NCBI GenBank assembly: GCA_013398015.1
Contig: VZRR01014165.1
Coordinates: 1,375,645 to 1,439,644 of the forward strand
Length of the DNA: 64,000 bases
Source of the DNA: Oreocharis arfaki
Taxonomy: Eukaryota; Chordata; Aves; Passeriformes; Paramythiidae
Direction: 5' to 3'
In this document: piece after piece, positions 1 to 12,800 of the stretch
Layout of the letters: every line of letters begins with the position of its first letter
How positions within the stretch are numbered: the first letter of the stretch is position 1
Notes under the pieces: model-generated
Database searches by the model: none
Seen by the model: only the letters and a program-made list of their open reading frames with translations
Told to the model about the DNA's origin: nothing
Position numbers and translations under genes: made by a program

Positions 1-89
1 TTTTTAATTAAGAAAACAAATATTTCATTGGGTTTTCCAAAGTGACATATATAAAATTCAGCTCAGGGGATAGGAATGTTGGACAGAAA

Positions 90-1165
90 TGGTGCACAGG
101 TTGGAAAGCACCTCTGCAAGTTTTCTACTCCAAGCTGTCTGCTCAAAGCAAGGCCAGACAGAGCACGTTTCTTAAGACTATCTCCAGTCAGATTTTAAAT
201 TTTTTCAGGGATCAAGACTTCACGGGCTATTCCACCATTGGACACTCAGAGTTTTTCTTTGTTTGGGTTTTGGTTTTTTTTTTTTTTTTTTTGGGTTTGG
301 GGTTTTGGGGGGGGGGGGGGGTGGTTTAAATTTTTTTTTGTTTCAGTTTTTGCCCACTACCTGTCATCCTATCACTGAGTGTGAATTATAAGATCTTCTT
401 TCAGGTGTTGATTTGATCCCCCTGAGCCTTCTCATTTGCATGCTGAACAGTCACGGATCACTCAGCCTCTCCTAATGACAAATTCCTTATTTACCTCTGT
501 GGCCCTTTACTGGACTTGCTGCATTACGTACATGGCTTTTTTTGTGCTGTTGCCCCTGAAGCAGACCCAGCACTCCAGCTGGATCTCACCAGTGCTGAGA
601 AGAAGGGGAGGATCACCTTACCGGATCTGCCAGGAAATAGCTTTCTAATGCAGTCTAGATTGTTGCTGATCTTCTCTGTTGCAAGGCTGCATTGCTGGGC
701 CATAGTAAGCTTGCTGTCTGTCCCCAGGTCCTTTTCTGCAAAGTTCCTTTCCAGCTGGTCAGACCCAGGACTGTAGAGTTGCATGGAGTTACTCCTCCCT
801 AGATAAGGGATGTGGTGTTTTGCTTTTTAGAACACCAGATGATCCCTGTTGGACTATTTCTCCAATCTTTCAGTTCATCTGAATGGCAGCACAACCACCT
901 GGTAAATCAACCACTCTGCTGGGTTTCACATGATGTGAAAACACAATGAGAGTTCACTCTAACTCATTATCCTGTTCATCAGTGGAGATGTTAACAGTAC
1001 TGGGGCCCTGTACTGATACCTAGGCCTCCAATTAGACTTCCTGCCAGTGATCACCATGCCCTGAGCCTGGCCATTCAGCCAGTTTTCAACCCACCTCTCT
1101 ATCTCTTCATCCAGCAACAGCTTGTCATGAAGATCCTATGGGAGGCAGTGTCAAAGACTTCTCTT
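90..1165 (-). mobile_element. CR1 LINE, 5'-truncated, interrupted by low-complexity tract
   Basis: Read on the minus strand this is a CR1 retrotransposon covering the middle of the reverse transcriptase through the 3' untranslated region. The 3' end lies at about 90, where the plus strand reads acaggttggaaagcacctct, the usual start of a reversed CR1 tail. From about 335 to 1165 the plus strand follows reversed CR1 almost continuously: the stretch around 418-475 is the antisense of the 'LFSLEKRRL' block, 590-620 is the antisense of the 'ALVRPHLEYC' block, and 1145-1160 is the antisense of 'FDTVSH'. Stops and indels throughout make it non-functional. The part between about 245 and 335 is replaced by poly-T/poly-G. 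The frames that cross it are shadows, not genes. Confidence 0.85.
245..345. repeat. Poly-T/poly-G low-complexity tract
   Basis: A T19 run (274-292) is followed by ggg-ttt-gggg-tttt and a G15 run (307-321), then another T run. It sits where CR1 sequence should continue, so it is an insertion into or replacement of part of the surrounding CR1. The plus strand has several G-runs able to form a G-quadruplex. Homopolymer lengths here should not be trusted to the base. Confidence 0.9.
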
Positions 1166-4100
1166 AAAAGTAATTTTTATTGTGTTTAAGTAAAATTTCT
1201 TCCAGAAGCTACATTATTTTGTATTCTCTCTGGTATATGAAGTGTCCTGTGGGCAATACATTGATTAGGTATTCATCATGCGTACAGATAATAAAGCCTG
1301 ATTAGTCTAACTCTATGCTGTATATCAGCATTAGAAATGATTTATAATTGTGATTGCTATCTAGGAGAAAGCATGGTGTCTCTTGATTGACAAGCCCTAT
1401 TCTTAGATTCATTTTGTTTTTAGACATGTTACAGATATGATAATCCCAGAAAATATCTGCTGTGAATGTTTTATTATCTGTAAAGAGAGTTATAATGATA
1501 GTAAGCAGGTATAATTTTTAAAATCCTCAAACACTTGCACAGATGGTTAGGTATCCCTTTTTTAACCTTATCACATCTCTTTTCACTCTGTCTGAATTAT
1601 CATGTAAAGTTCTTGATGATGCTATGCCTCTTCTGATGATTTTCATTAAATTAAAGAACTCTAAACACTGGGAATATGCGATGTAGTTTCAATATGGCTT
1701 TTCAGCTATCTGATGAATTTTTAGCAATGGCACTTCAAGTAGATATGGGAACATTTGGAAATCTTCAGCTGGCTGCATACAATACATCCAAAGCTTTCCC
1801 TGTAAAGAAGACAGAAGTTGTTATCCAGCAACCTCTATCATGTGTCATTAGATCATCAGATAAAATCAAATTATGCCATGGAAACAGTAGCAGAATGAAT
1901 TTCCGAAAGTACATTAACAATTACCTAATAATCATAATACAACCAAAACTAGAATGAAACAATTAGGTCAATTTTTATAGTCTTTATTTCCACTGGAGAT
2001 GAAGACTAATATAAAAGACACTAGTTATTCTTCCAGGGAGAAGTATCCTTGAAGCTACATTTTTTTGCAAAGTTGGATTAAAATAGCCAACAATCATTAT
2101 CCATCATGGTGCACCCACACTAAAAATTATCTATTCTGGAGAAAGAGAAGTTTCAGATTCACTTGCTTTCTACCTTTTTTCAGACTACGTGTAATGCATA
2201 ACGATCCTTATCTTCTAAAAACAAGCTACTTCCCTAACCCTTGTATTGTTCTTTTGGGGTTTTTTAAAGAGATTAATCTCTCTACATTCCTCCCATTGCA
2301 GGAGTTGTAGTTCTTAGGCTTTTCTAAAATCTTTGAACCTCTGAATAGACAATGCTTTAAGACCAGGAGATTTCCACCCCGCAGCCCCCTCCCCCAAACT
2401 AGTGCTGATGATAATAAGACTTATATATAAACCAGTACAGGAGAAGATATCAGCATGCTAAGTTACCCGTTCTCACTAAGTTACCCAAGTCTGAAGTACA
2501 GTCAGTGGTACTAATTGTTTTGGGTTTGGATTTACATTTATGGTCTAATGAGAACTACATGGTCAGTTATGAGAAGTTTTCATAGTTTGATACAAAATTC
2601 TGTGCACGATAAAAAATATGTGATGCGTATGCAAAATATAGCACAAAATATTTGATGCCTATGCATTACTTCATCTATAGGTTGCATTCATACTCATCAA
2701 AAAGTGATCATCTGTGCAAAAAGAGCATTTTTGCTTTAATTTTCAAGGTCACTTATAGCATTCAGTGGATGATCCTCCATGATGTTTTCTCTTGTGTGGT
2801 TTCCTAGAAATCTCAATGAATTTTAATCACTTGATACGCAGTATAGAAATGGTTTATTAAAAGAAGATGTGTATCTGTATATATACATATATATGTGTGT
2901 GTCATTATTATAATTTCTCCAATAATTTGTCATCAATATCTATCTAATTAAGGCAACATTACTAGCATTCCATTTTCTTGGTTCGTTTCAGCTTATATAA
3001 ATCTGTGGGGAAATGAAAGTAGTATCTGTTCAATGACCTCTGTGTTTAGAATTAGTGGTCACATGGAATTAAAATAACACTTAAATCTTGAATATCAAAA
3101 TAGGAAAAACATGGACCAGTGAGTATCAGGTGTCCGATTTTACAAACGAAGGAGCTGCAATGTCAAAAAGAATTTTTCCACTTTGCTATTATCTTCATGC
3201 ATGTGGAGGATTCAACATGAACCTGTTACTGAATGACAAACAGAAGATGAATCCATCCAATCCCCAAGCCACTCTAGTCATATGCCAAGTGTCATTTTTT
3301 TTTTGTGGATAAGGACAGAAGTTTCAAAGCAAGATGCTGACAAAGAGAAATGTTTTACAAAGGATCGAACATGTTAATATTCCCCTAAGTGGAAATATTA
3401 CACAGGCCAAAAGAAAAGCCATGACATGCCCTACTCCTGGGGAAGCCCTCTCAACCCTTTCTGACTCTCTCAGAAATGCTGATCAGAATAAAATAGAAGA
3501 AAGTTTGTTACCTCAACAAAATTAAATCTACCACATGAATAATTTTTTTTTTTCATCTCTGAAAAACAGAATTTCATGGGTTGTTAGTCAGTATACGTGA
3601 CACACGAGAAAATTCAGGAATTTGACCAACAATGTAACACGCATGCCAATGCCTAAAACGATCTTAACAACTGAATTGAGTAAAATAAGCAAAGGTATGA
3701 GCAAAATATGCATGGTACCACATATTTAATTTACTAAAGTAAAAATGTGTGAGTGAAGCTTCCTGATGCAAATTATAGGTAATTTCTACTGGCTATGATG
3801 TGATCAGTTTCACATATATAAGTAACAGAAAAGGTAATATCAGTCTACATGGAAAGTTTCTTTGGGGTCTTAGATCCTGGAGGATCAACTCCAAGCAGCC
3901 TAGCAGGTAACATTGCCTGAAAAAAAAAAAAAAGCAAAACAAATCAAAATATCAGTGTTTTGTCAAAACCGTCATACATTTCTCCCTATTAGAAGGAACT
4001 GCATTTACGGAGTCAGAAATACAGAGGGCATATAATAAGAAGAAATGAGCAGCCAACAATTTACTCATTTCCATTCTGAGGATATAATACTGTTCTCCAT

Positions 4101-4392
4101 TCTGGACATTTTTTTGAAGGATCTTACAAATAAAGTTCTTTGCTGCTCTTTGGACTGAACTATTAAAGGAAGGGGAGAATAAATATATTATTTTAGTAAG
4201 AGCTATAGGGCTATCAACAAATGATAAAGCATAAGAACAAGACATGTCTTGGGCAAAAAAAAAAAAATAAGGTATGCTGAGGATCCATTATATACATTTT
4301 GAATGCTTTACTTCAAATTAACTCTTGTCTGGTCCCCTGGGCTGAATATCATTCTGGAGTGCATGCACACTGACCTCTTGGAGCACAGTTCG
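1166..4392. other. AT-rich non-coding DNA, nothing recognised
   Basis: There is no repeat I recognise and no convincing coding frame. The longest frame, 1676-1957 (93 codons, plus), has no family resemblance and no splice context. There is a short TA/TG microsatellite at about 2873-2904 and A- or T-runs near 3541-3552, 3919-3933 and 4255-4267. Confidence 0.6.
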
Positions 4393-4510
4393 TAGAACCA
4401 TAGACTCATTAAGCTTGGAGAAGACCTCTAAGATCATCAAGTCCAACTATTAACCCAGCACACTGTGCTCACCCCTAAACCTTGTCTGCAAGTACCACAG
4501 TTTTCAGGGT
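4393..4510 (-). mobile_element. CR1 LINE 3' fragment
   Basis: The plus strand begins tagaaccatagactcattaa and continues through a block reading aagacctctaagatcatcaa, which is the standard reversed CR1 3' tail. The match fades after about 4510. It is a short 5'-truncated copy with no coding part. Confidence 0.85.
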
Positions 4511-5229
4511 TTTTTTATCTGAATGGATTAAATCTGCATTCTCCAGAATGAGAACCTAAGTGCAGGAAGCGGAAATGATCAGGAGATTTACTGCAGAGGT
4601 ATGCCTCTGATCCAAATTCAAATATTGATGTAGATGTACAGACAGGCAATTTCTTCTTTAGTTTTACTGACAGATTCAAGAAGCTGTCAAAATATGAGTT
4701 ATATTCACAATATGGTAGGGGTTTTTTTCCTACTATGTAAAGAGATGAATCCTATTCAGTGGTTTGTTTTTCTTTATTTTTCTTTCATTTTTTTAATAAA
4801 TAAGATGCTTTTATGAGCTGTCACTCAAGCAATTCTTTTGTGCGTATGAGTTATGTGCATTATGAATATTTTGTTGGGTGTAGATGTAATTATTTTTCAT
4901 TTGAAAGAATACAGACATGAAAAATACAGAAGAGATACACATAATTTAATTTTAAAAAACCCCAAAAAACCTGCAACACCTACCATGAAGTGCTGGGTCA
5001 AGCTTGGGAAAAAGCTTAATAGGCACCCAGTTCATTTGTGCCCTCACACCCCCAGGGACATGCAGAGGAAAAATAGGAGGAACAGTTGCAAGGATGGTCA
5101 TGTGTCAAGATAGACAGGAAAATAGCTTATATAGCATTGTGAGAAGAAGAAACTTGAAGAAAATTAATTAACATCAAGTAAAATGAATATTTAATTACTG
5201 ATTTTTGTAGTGGGAATAAAAAGTCATAC
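4511..5229. other. Non-coding DNA, nothing recognised
   Basis: AT-rich sequence with no recognised repeat. The small frames at 4634-4816 and 4853-5113 show no protein family features. Confidence 0.55.
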
Positions 5230-5495
5230 AATAAATGAATATCTTTCCTTCTTTTCTTTCCCAAGCTCAACTTCTCTTCTTTGCCTCAGAGTCCTCTCCT
5301 CACCCCAAATGCTGCAGGAAGATGAGGTGGTGGAGATTGCAATCAGCATATAGAGATTTATTTTTGCTGCTTCTTCCTCATATTCTTTTCAATTTCTGCA
5401 CTTTGGCCTCTACAATGGGATGCAGGGAATATCTTCTCTGACACCTGGTGTATCTCCTGCTCCTGGAACAACTTGTGTCCTGCACAGGGTAGCCC
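5230..5495 (-). mobile_element. Decayed ERVL-type LTR fragment
   Basis: On the minus strand, about 5400-5490 resembles the internal, tandem-like part of the long avian ERVL-type LTR: blocks of the form aggaga-acacc-aggtgtcagag followed by attccctgcatcccat. The lower-coordinate part (5270-5400) is a weaker match. Neither LTR end is visible and no target duplication could be found, so this is an internal scrap. It is non-coding. Confidence 0.5.
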
Positions 5496-5714
5496 TGAAC
5501 TCTTCTAACAGTCCATCCCGGCAGCTGCCCGCTTCTAATACCTTGGCATGTCAACCTAATGCACACGAACATTGTCTTTTCCATGTATCTCTAAAAGGCA
5601 GAGGTTAGAGAACCAGCATCACTTTTTCTCCACTCTTTTTGAGTCCTCTCAAAAAAAAAGTCTCATATAAAAGTAAAGGAGAAGAAATGCTTATGCTGTA
5701 ATGCAGGCTAGTCA

Positions 5715-6245
5715 GGAATGAGCTGGAACTCTACCCACAGTTTTGGGTAGTAGCTTGAAAAAATTGTATTTAAAACTGGAAGGAGTTTAGAGGAGATGTA
5801 AACAAATGATAAAAGGCTTGAAAAAAATAAGACATTTGAGAAAAGGCTAAGTGAGCCAGGCATGTTCATTTTATAGACAAAGACTGAAAAAGACAGTATT
5901 ATTGCCCTTGAATACAAAAAGCTATAGTTTAAGGAAGGCAGGGACCAATTGCTCCCCTTAGACAATCAGAACAGAAAGATGAATTATGGGCTTCAGTGGC
6001 AAAAGAGAATTTTGGATTAAATATTAGGAATATATCCTAAAAATTATGCTAATAGTCTAGGAAAAGACTGAGTTGCAGAGGGTAATGTGTAATTGGTCTT
6101 GGTAGAGATATTCAAGGTTACGGTTTGACACTCATCCATAAGAAATATTTTAGCAGTCCTGAAATCAAATTTGTTGGGCTGACCAAGTAGTCTTGACCAA
6201 ATTAACCTTCTAGCTCAAATCATCAGTCTGTATTTCTGTGACTTC
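5715..6245 (+). mobile_element. Ancient CR1-family LINE relic (3' end of ORF2 and 3' UTR)
   Basis: The order of blocks is that of the old sauropsid CR1 lineages: 'CVQFWVV'-like region at about 5730-5755, an 'NDKRLEKN'-like block at 5805-5840, gaaaaggctaag and ggcatgttcattttatag at 5838-5880, caattgctccccttag at 5946-5961, ggattaaatattaggaatat at 6013-6032, and a fading tail ending tctgtatttctgtgacttct near 6245. Divergence is high, with many indels, so this is an old insertion predating most bird radiations. It is not translatable. Confidence 0.8.
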
Positions 6246-6929
6246 TGAAAGAAAAGGATTCTGTCCATTCCAGAAACAAGCCTTTTATTTTTGCAAAACA
6301 GAGTGTGCTGTGTCTGCACACTGGGGGAGGGAGTTGGAAACAGGAGGTGGTGCAGTCTTAATATGTCTGTTTACTTTCATGAAGTGGTTGCCTTAAATGC
6401 ACATTCTAGGCAAGTGTGTTTGTTAAGTTCTTTCCTTATTTGTTATTAATTCATGCTATTTGTAGAGTTATAGACACAGAGTGGTGAATAAAGCTTTCCC
6501 TATAACTACAGCGTGGGAACAGCAAGAACTGTCAGCTTTCTCATACTGTCTCATCAATGCATTGCATTTCCAGATGAGAAGGTAAGAAGAAAGTTGGGTC
6601 TCCCTCCAGACATCTCCTACTGAGGTTACATGCAGATAACTTTTACTTGCAGCATGCACTCTATGACTTATTCTAAATCAATGTTATCAACCATTTTCTT
6701 ATTGCTATTGTCTTTTTTCCCCTAAGAATAGAAAGGAGAAATTATTTTTAAAATATTGTATGATTTTGCATGCAAACATCTCTGTTCTGAAACAAGATCT
6801 GCATACATATTTAATCTAAAAAATGGAATAACGTGCACAGAGAAATTCATCTGCAAAGATATTGTTGAAAGACTAGGATCTTAAATACAGTTTCTATAGT
6901 TGAAACAACTACTTTTATCTCTGTATAAC
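6246..6929. other. Non-coding DNA, nothing recognised
   Basis: No repeat family, RNA gene or coding frame was recognised. The only open frame of note is 6468-6659 on the minus strand (63 codons), without features. Confidence 0.55.
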
Positions 6930-7487
6930 TGTTGTGGCGATACCTTGCCCCAGACAGCAGCTAAGTACTCACTCTCCTACCCTCCCCCTCCAATGGGATG
7001 GAAAGAATCAGGAAAAAAGTAAATTTCATGGGCTAAGACAAGTTTCATAATTGAAACAAAGTAAAATATAACATTACTAATAATAATAATTGTAAAGAAA
7101 AAGGGAGAGAGACACAGAAATGAAACACAATAAAGACAAGTGATGCACATTGCTCAGCACCTGCTGACCAAGCCAGCCCATCCCCAAGGTGAGAGTGACC
7201 CATCGCAGCCAATTCAACCCAGTTAATACACTGAACATGATGTTTTATGGAATGTAATGACCCTTTGGCCAGTTCAGCTGTCCTGATCCTGCTGCCACCC
7301 AGCTTCTTGTGCCCCTGCTGACTGGCAGAGCATGGGAACCTCAATAGTCCTTCACTCAGAGTAAGCATTATTTAGCATTATTATTAAACATCGGTTTGTT
7401 ATCAGCATTATTCTCATACTAAACATAAGCCACAGCATTGTACCAGCTACTAAGAACAAAACTAATTCTGTCCTAGTCAGAAGGACA
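6930..7487 (-). mobile_element. Solo LTR, avian ERV, minus orientation
   Basis: On the plus strand this begins TG (tgttgtggcgatacc) and ends CA (cagaaggaca), and it follows the reverse complement of a common avian LTR: the cccctccaatgggatgg block near the left, acaagtgatgcacattgc at about 7137-7154, ggccagttcagctgtcct in the middle, and ttattctcatactaaacata toward the right. Flanks are ATAAC on the left and GTAAC on the right, an imperfect 5-bp target-site duplication (4 of 5), which suits an ERVL-like insertion. There is no internal retroviral sequence on either side, so it is a solo LTR left by recombination. Confidence 0.8.
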
Positions 7488-10400
7488 GTAACTCAGTGAA
7501 ACCACATTAAATAAGCTGACTAGAATATACAAACCTCCACCAGAAGCTGGCATTAAGCCCTTACATGATGTTGTTCTGTGTGACTCAGAATCCGAACCCC
7601 AATGTAGATGCAGAACTCTGATTTTATTCTTCTTGGGAGTTATACTATATTGATGCAAATTAGTTCTTTTCAGTGGAGCTACTTTTTAATTATATTGGTT
7701 ATTTATATTTATTATCCCAATAAGGCCACCCTTTTTGAAGATGATAATTGTATCTTATGAGGTAAAGTAAAATCCCATACCTGCACACCCTTGAATTGAT
7801 TCCTGTGGCATGAAGCCATCTCTGTTAAAATATATATTATAGTTATTGAGTTATATTTTATTTCTGACATCTGGTCTGCACAGTCTGACATTTATTGGAT
7901 GATTTTATTTTATTTCATTTCATAGGTGTTAACTCTTTCAATTGCTACCTTTAGGTTTTCTTACCTTTGCTTTCCTTATCTCCACCATCTTTTTCCTGTT
8001 ACAGTCAGGGATTGGGGCAGTTTCACTCTGTTTTCCCACTCGAGGCATTGTCCCCTTGCAGGAATTCTACCAGTGCTCCCTGAGGCATGCAGTTCTTCCT
8101 GTCAGCTTGCCTCACAGACTCATCAGAACTGAACATTTCAGAAGCTAATCTCAACCAATACTTGTCTTCCAACCATTCTTTTTCATGATATACAGGGAGT
8201 ATGCTGAAGCACATTCTGTTATTTTGTTGTTTTCATCAATCTGCCGTGTGGTTAGAGAGTAAGCTGTGGCTTCTTAGATTACAATTTGCGTCATCAAAAG
8301 CCAGAAAGAAATAAAAATGTGTTCCTTTATATGGATATCCTTGGAAATATGTCATATAAAACAGGCCCAAATGAGAGTCTGGATTTCTTCAACAGCACTT
8401 TTCCCAGGCATGAAAAACATATTTGCTTTTCATACAAAGACCCATTTTATCTTCACACATAATACATTTCCAAACTACTGTCTCTCACACTACTTTCTCT
8501 GCCTATCTTGCTGCTTGTAAGGCCATGTGATAGTAGAATTGCCAGAAGTATTATCTCTCACTCTCTGTAGGCAATATTGGTATTTCCTACCAAAGATATA
8601 AAGATAGTTATTTGGTTCCATCTCTAAAGATAACCTTCCATTACTATATAAAATAAAAGATTACATGGAATAGGTATTGCTCACCTTATTTGCTGAATGT
8701 TTCCTTACTTCACTAGTTTCCATGATAGAAAATATAGGGATAAAAACTCCCCACAATACTGTGTACTTGGCATAGCAACTGTCTGTTAAATAATATGTGC
8801 TATAAAAATTATAAAGGAAACTGTTGTGTTTTTTTCAGCTCTGAAGCTACAGTAAAAACTGCAGCCAAAGGGTTATGTTGAAAATAACTGGAAGGAGAAA
8901 TAAAGGGAAGGCAAAAGAAACTTGGGAAGAATTTGGGATTAACCTCTTCCGAGGAGTGCTTCACATTCTTGCTGAGAGGGAATTTTTGTTGTGATTTTGG
9001 TTTTTTTCCTCCTTCATTACAATGCACCCTAATATTTGCTTTTCAGAACCTGAGAATTACAATTTAAATTTGCTTCTGGTTTTGCGTTTTGTGGTTTGTT
9101 TTCTTTATTTTTTAAAAGCCTGTCACTAATTTTTACCAAAGATTCACAACACCTGCAATCATAGACATACCTTTTCCTATATTCCTGTTCACTGTAAAAG
9201 AATTTTGCTCAACAGCAACCTAACAGTCTCCCAAGAAAGCAGGAAATGCAGGTTTCTTTTTTTCATTACTATCGAATATGAAGAAAGAGGATTCAGCTGT
9301 TCATCTATTCAGGAAAAGAGGGTTATTATCAACCATTTGCACTGAAAAGACAGATTTGTTTGATGTCTTTTTTTGTTTCAGTCTAAAATTAACAGAGTAG
9401 TTGTGATTACAAAGTTAACACTAGTAGGCTCACCGAAAAATGGAAGAGTTTAGGTTTCTAGAAAAGACAATAACATTAGAGAGAAAAAAGAAGCCAAGTT
9501 AGTTGAACTAGGACAAAGTTTTGAGGTGTGATCTTTGAGTAAGGTTTATGCCTTCCTTAAAAGAGCTGTAGGCCCACACCTATATTATAGGAAGAAACAA
9601 GGCCCATAAACATTCTTGACACTAATGCCATTCAGCAAAGAAAAATCTTCATCCATATCATTGCATTCTTTGATCCTCCCAGCATAGTGGTCACAACTAA
9701 AATACTTGTTAGAAATGCTCTCTGTGTTAACACAATGAAGTATGCACAGAATTAGTTTAGGAGACTAAACATTTATTTGGGCCAAAAGCCTATCATAGAT
9801 CATTCTAGCAATTAACAGTACAGAGCTGATCTCAGTACACAGGAGTGCTCCCTGGCAATACATGACAATACATGACATGACATGACTCCTAATACTTCTG
9901 TTTCCTCAAGGAACATATGTGCTACGTGCACACATAATTTTCTGATTTCACATTTAAAGCCCTGTGTTCCTGGATTTCTGCATCTAATTGCTTTCAAAAT
10001 TAGGAGAACACTTTTTCCCACCAAGACAGAAAAGTTTTTTCTTGCTACTTCATATATTTGCAGTCATTCTTTATATCTACAATACCTACCTTATATAAAT
10101 TAACTCTTTCTCTTTGTCAAAGCCGATCCAAAGCCCCATTAACCATTAGAAGGCCATAGTAACCAGACCATCGATAAGTGTGGCCTTGGCATTTCCTTTC
10201 AGGATGATTCTCTTTAGTGTAAAGAATGCTTTGGAAAAGGTGGGGAAAAGAGTCTGATCAGTATTCTTACCTTAACATCCAGACATATCCACTTGTCTGT
10301 CCTCCCACAACCCAATTCGGAATCATTCTGTTGTTGCTTCAGTGAGAGCACTGATGATGGGATCAGGAAAAGATACTTTGCAGAAGTTACATTATTGCTA

Positions 10401-11954
10401 CATCCTTATTTGTCAGAATTGGAATGGCCACCATCCTGTTGTCATCATGAAGCAACTGTCTTTCTTGTCTGGTTCTCATTTGGAAGCAGCCTGACATTCC
10501 AGCACAGTCTTGAGACTGCAAGCTTGGTTGCTATTCCTGTTGTTATTTCTTGTGGTTCCGTGTCTCAGGTTGAAAGTAGGTGTGTGTGTACAGAGGAGAG
10601 TAGGCGGTAAAGAAAGCTTAATTGAGAGGTTCTTTAAACTCAGCCATGGAAAATTTTGCTATCAGCAATAACTGAAAGCAGATTGGAAGCCAGAATTTTG
10701 GTATACATTTTGTACTTAAAGATTGGTCCAGTACCATGTCCTAAACTGTTGTTCCAAAGTTCTCTGAAGTCGCTGTAAAGACTCTCGTTGCACTCAGCCA
10801 AATTTAATTTCCAACTTTAAGGGTAGATTAGGTATTTCCTTACTTGGTCAGTGCTGAGCTAGTGCCTCACAAAGTGCTATGAGGCACAGTGAATCTGCAG
10901 CATCCTAAGCCTAACACTGATTGACTTACAGCAGACATATAATACATAGGAGGCTAAAGTGTTTCTCCCCCCAGACTTTCTTTCCTCTCAGACTTCATGA
11001 AAAAGGTTGATTGTGGCCAGAGGCTCAATACAGCTAAAATTAACAACATGTAGATACTGACAGAAGCAAGAATGAAGAGAGAGCAAGCACTTTAAAGAGT
11101 ATTTAGCTAATGCTAAAAGTATTTAAGACTGCAGGGCTTAAAGAAATTTATATTAGAGAATTGCAGGACTTCTCGTTCTTATCTCTCAACTGCTACTTAT
11201 TATTTTTGAGAAGTGAGGAGCGTTGATTTAAGTGTGAGAGTCCTAAGGAATGATACTCCTCAATTAAACCAGATTCCGGTAAAGGGGAAAAGAGGAAGCT
11301 GTAAAAACCTGTGCAAATGAAGAGAGAAACAACACACAGAAATATTCTGCCAGCTAGTTATTAAACAAACAATATGCAAGCACAGAGGACACAATAGCAA
11401 AATAAGAATCAGAAATTACAGATTTGTTAACAGCAAACTATATAGAACTATCTCAATTGCATTTTTTTACAAGTGAGAAGGATGGGATAGAGTTGTTAGA
11501 AATCCACAGGAACTTATCTATCTATTTATTTATCTGGTAAAAGCTGTTGACACAATCTTATGTGTTCTATGTGTCATGATTTTATAGGGAATGATTGGTC
11601 AGCTGAAAATAAATAAATAAATAAATGCATAAAGAAACACAAAAAAGACCCTTCATTAATAGCTACATTTTCAAACTGAAAAATGTTTCAAATTAGGTCT
11701 CCCAGGCCATGCCTTCATAATGCAGTGCTTTGTTACAGAGAACTAAGCTCACGCAATGCTATTCAAAGGCATTCTCAGGAATGCACTCTCTTCAGGGTTG
11801 ATTACTTTGCAGATACACCTGTTCTGATTTTGATCACAATTTACTCGAAGCTGATAGCAGTATGTTTATCTAGGATGGCACTACACTGAGTATCCGATGA
11901 AACTGTCTTAGAAAAAATACTATTTATTATTTATATTAATATCTTGTATGGTGA
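7488..11954. other. AT-rich non-coding DNA, nothing recognised
   Basis: About 4.5 kb with no recognised repeat family or exon. Minor features are an imperfect tandem of caatacatga/catga at 9856-9885 and an AAAT microsatellite at 11604-11627. The longest frame, 10293-10610 (105 codons, plus), is cysteine- and serine-rich and resembles no family I know. Confidence 0.6.
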
Positions 11955-12800
11955 AACAGGAAAACCCACTTAAATATGTGGACTGTCACCAATCCTGGAG
12001 GATTATAAAATACATAAAGAATGATATTAGAATTCAGAATGATCATGATCCATTGCAGAAATGGGCTAAAACTGCTAAGAGTAAATTCAATATAAAAGTA
12101 GGAGTAAAGTCATATTAAAAAGAAAACAAATGTGTAAATTTAAAATGGAGATATGAAAGGATCAAGTTGAGGCTGAATGAAAACATGAGGTTAATAAAAA
12201 AAAAACAAATCTCATTTTGAAGTGTATTAAGTAAATGGCTGTTAAAAAAAGTAATCTGAATATTTCTTCTTTCCTTAATAAATCTAACCCGGAAATCTTC
12301 TGTAATCTCTGCAAGATTCTTTCTTAAAGAGTAGCCATTGCACTAAGAAGTTATTTTTCTTTCTTATATGATGAAGAAAACAGGTGCTTTGAACAGCACC
12401 TCTAAGATATGTGGAAGATAAACCTTTTAATAGTCTCATTTTGTCTTGTTTTCAAACCCCTTTTAAAAAAAAAACTTGAAACAATTAGAGAAACTTCAAA
12501 AGCTCGTAAGATACTTAGATGCTGTGGCAAAATACACAAATTTTATCTGCTTTAAAAAAAAGATTAAAGAAACTCAATTTGTTTGATCTAGAAAAATGAA
12601 GGCTGGTTTAGACCATAATACCAGTTTTCATATGCGTGAAGGAAAAGCACTGAGAGGACAGCAACTAGTTGTTTTTCAGATCAATGAAGAGCAGGACAGA
12701 AAAATGACGTATCTAATTTTCACTCAAGTAGATTTCCATGAAACACTGAACTGTCTTATTCTGGGAGCCAGGCATATGAAAGTGACAGAATAATTTATTA
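11955..12800 (+). mobile_element. Ancient CR1-family LINE relic, two segments
   Basis: The first segment (about 11955-12260) carries the CR1 RT C-terminal pattern: gaatgatcatgatccattgc, aaatgggctaaaactgctaa and aatttaaaatggagatatga, then an A-rich block followed by attttgaagtgtattaag. The second segment (about 12555-12800) carries the block just before the 3' UTR, with tttgatctagaaaaatgaag and accagttttcatatgcgtga. Between them the match is weak. The order and spacing fit one old insertion, heavily eroded. The 65-codon frame at 12596-12793 lies in the second segment and is not a gene. Confidence 0.65.
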
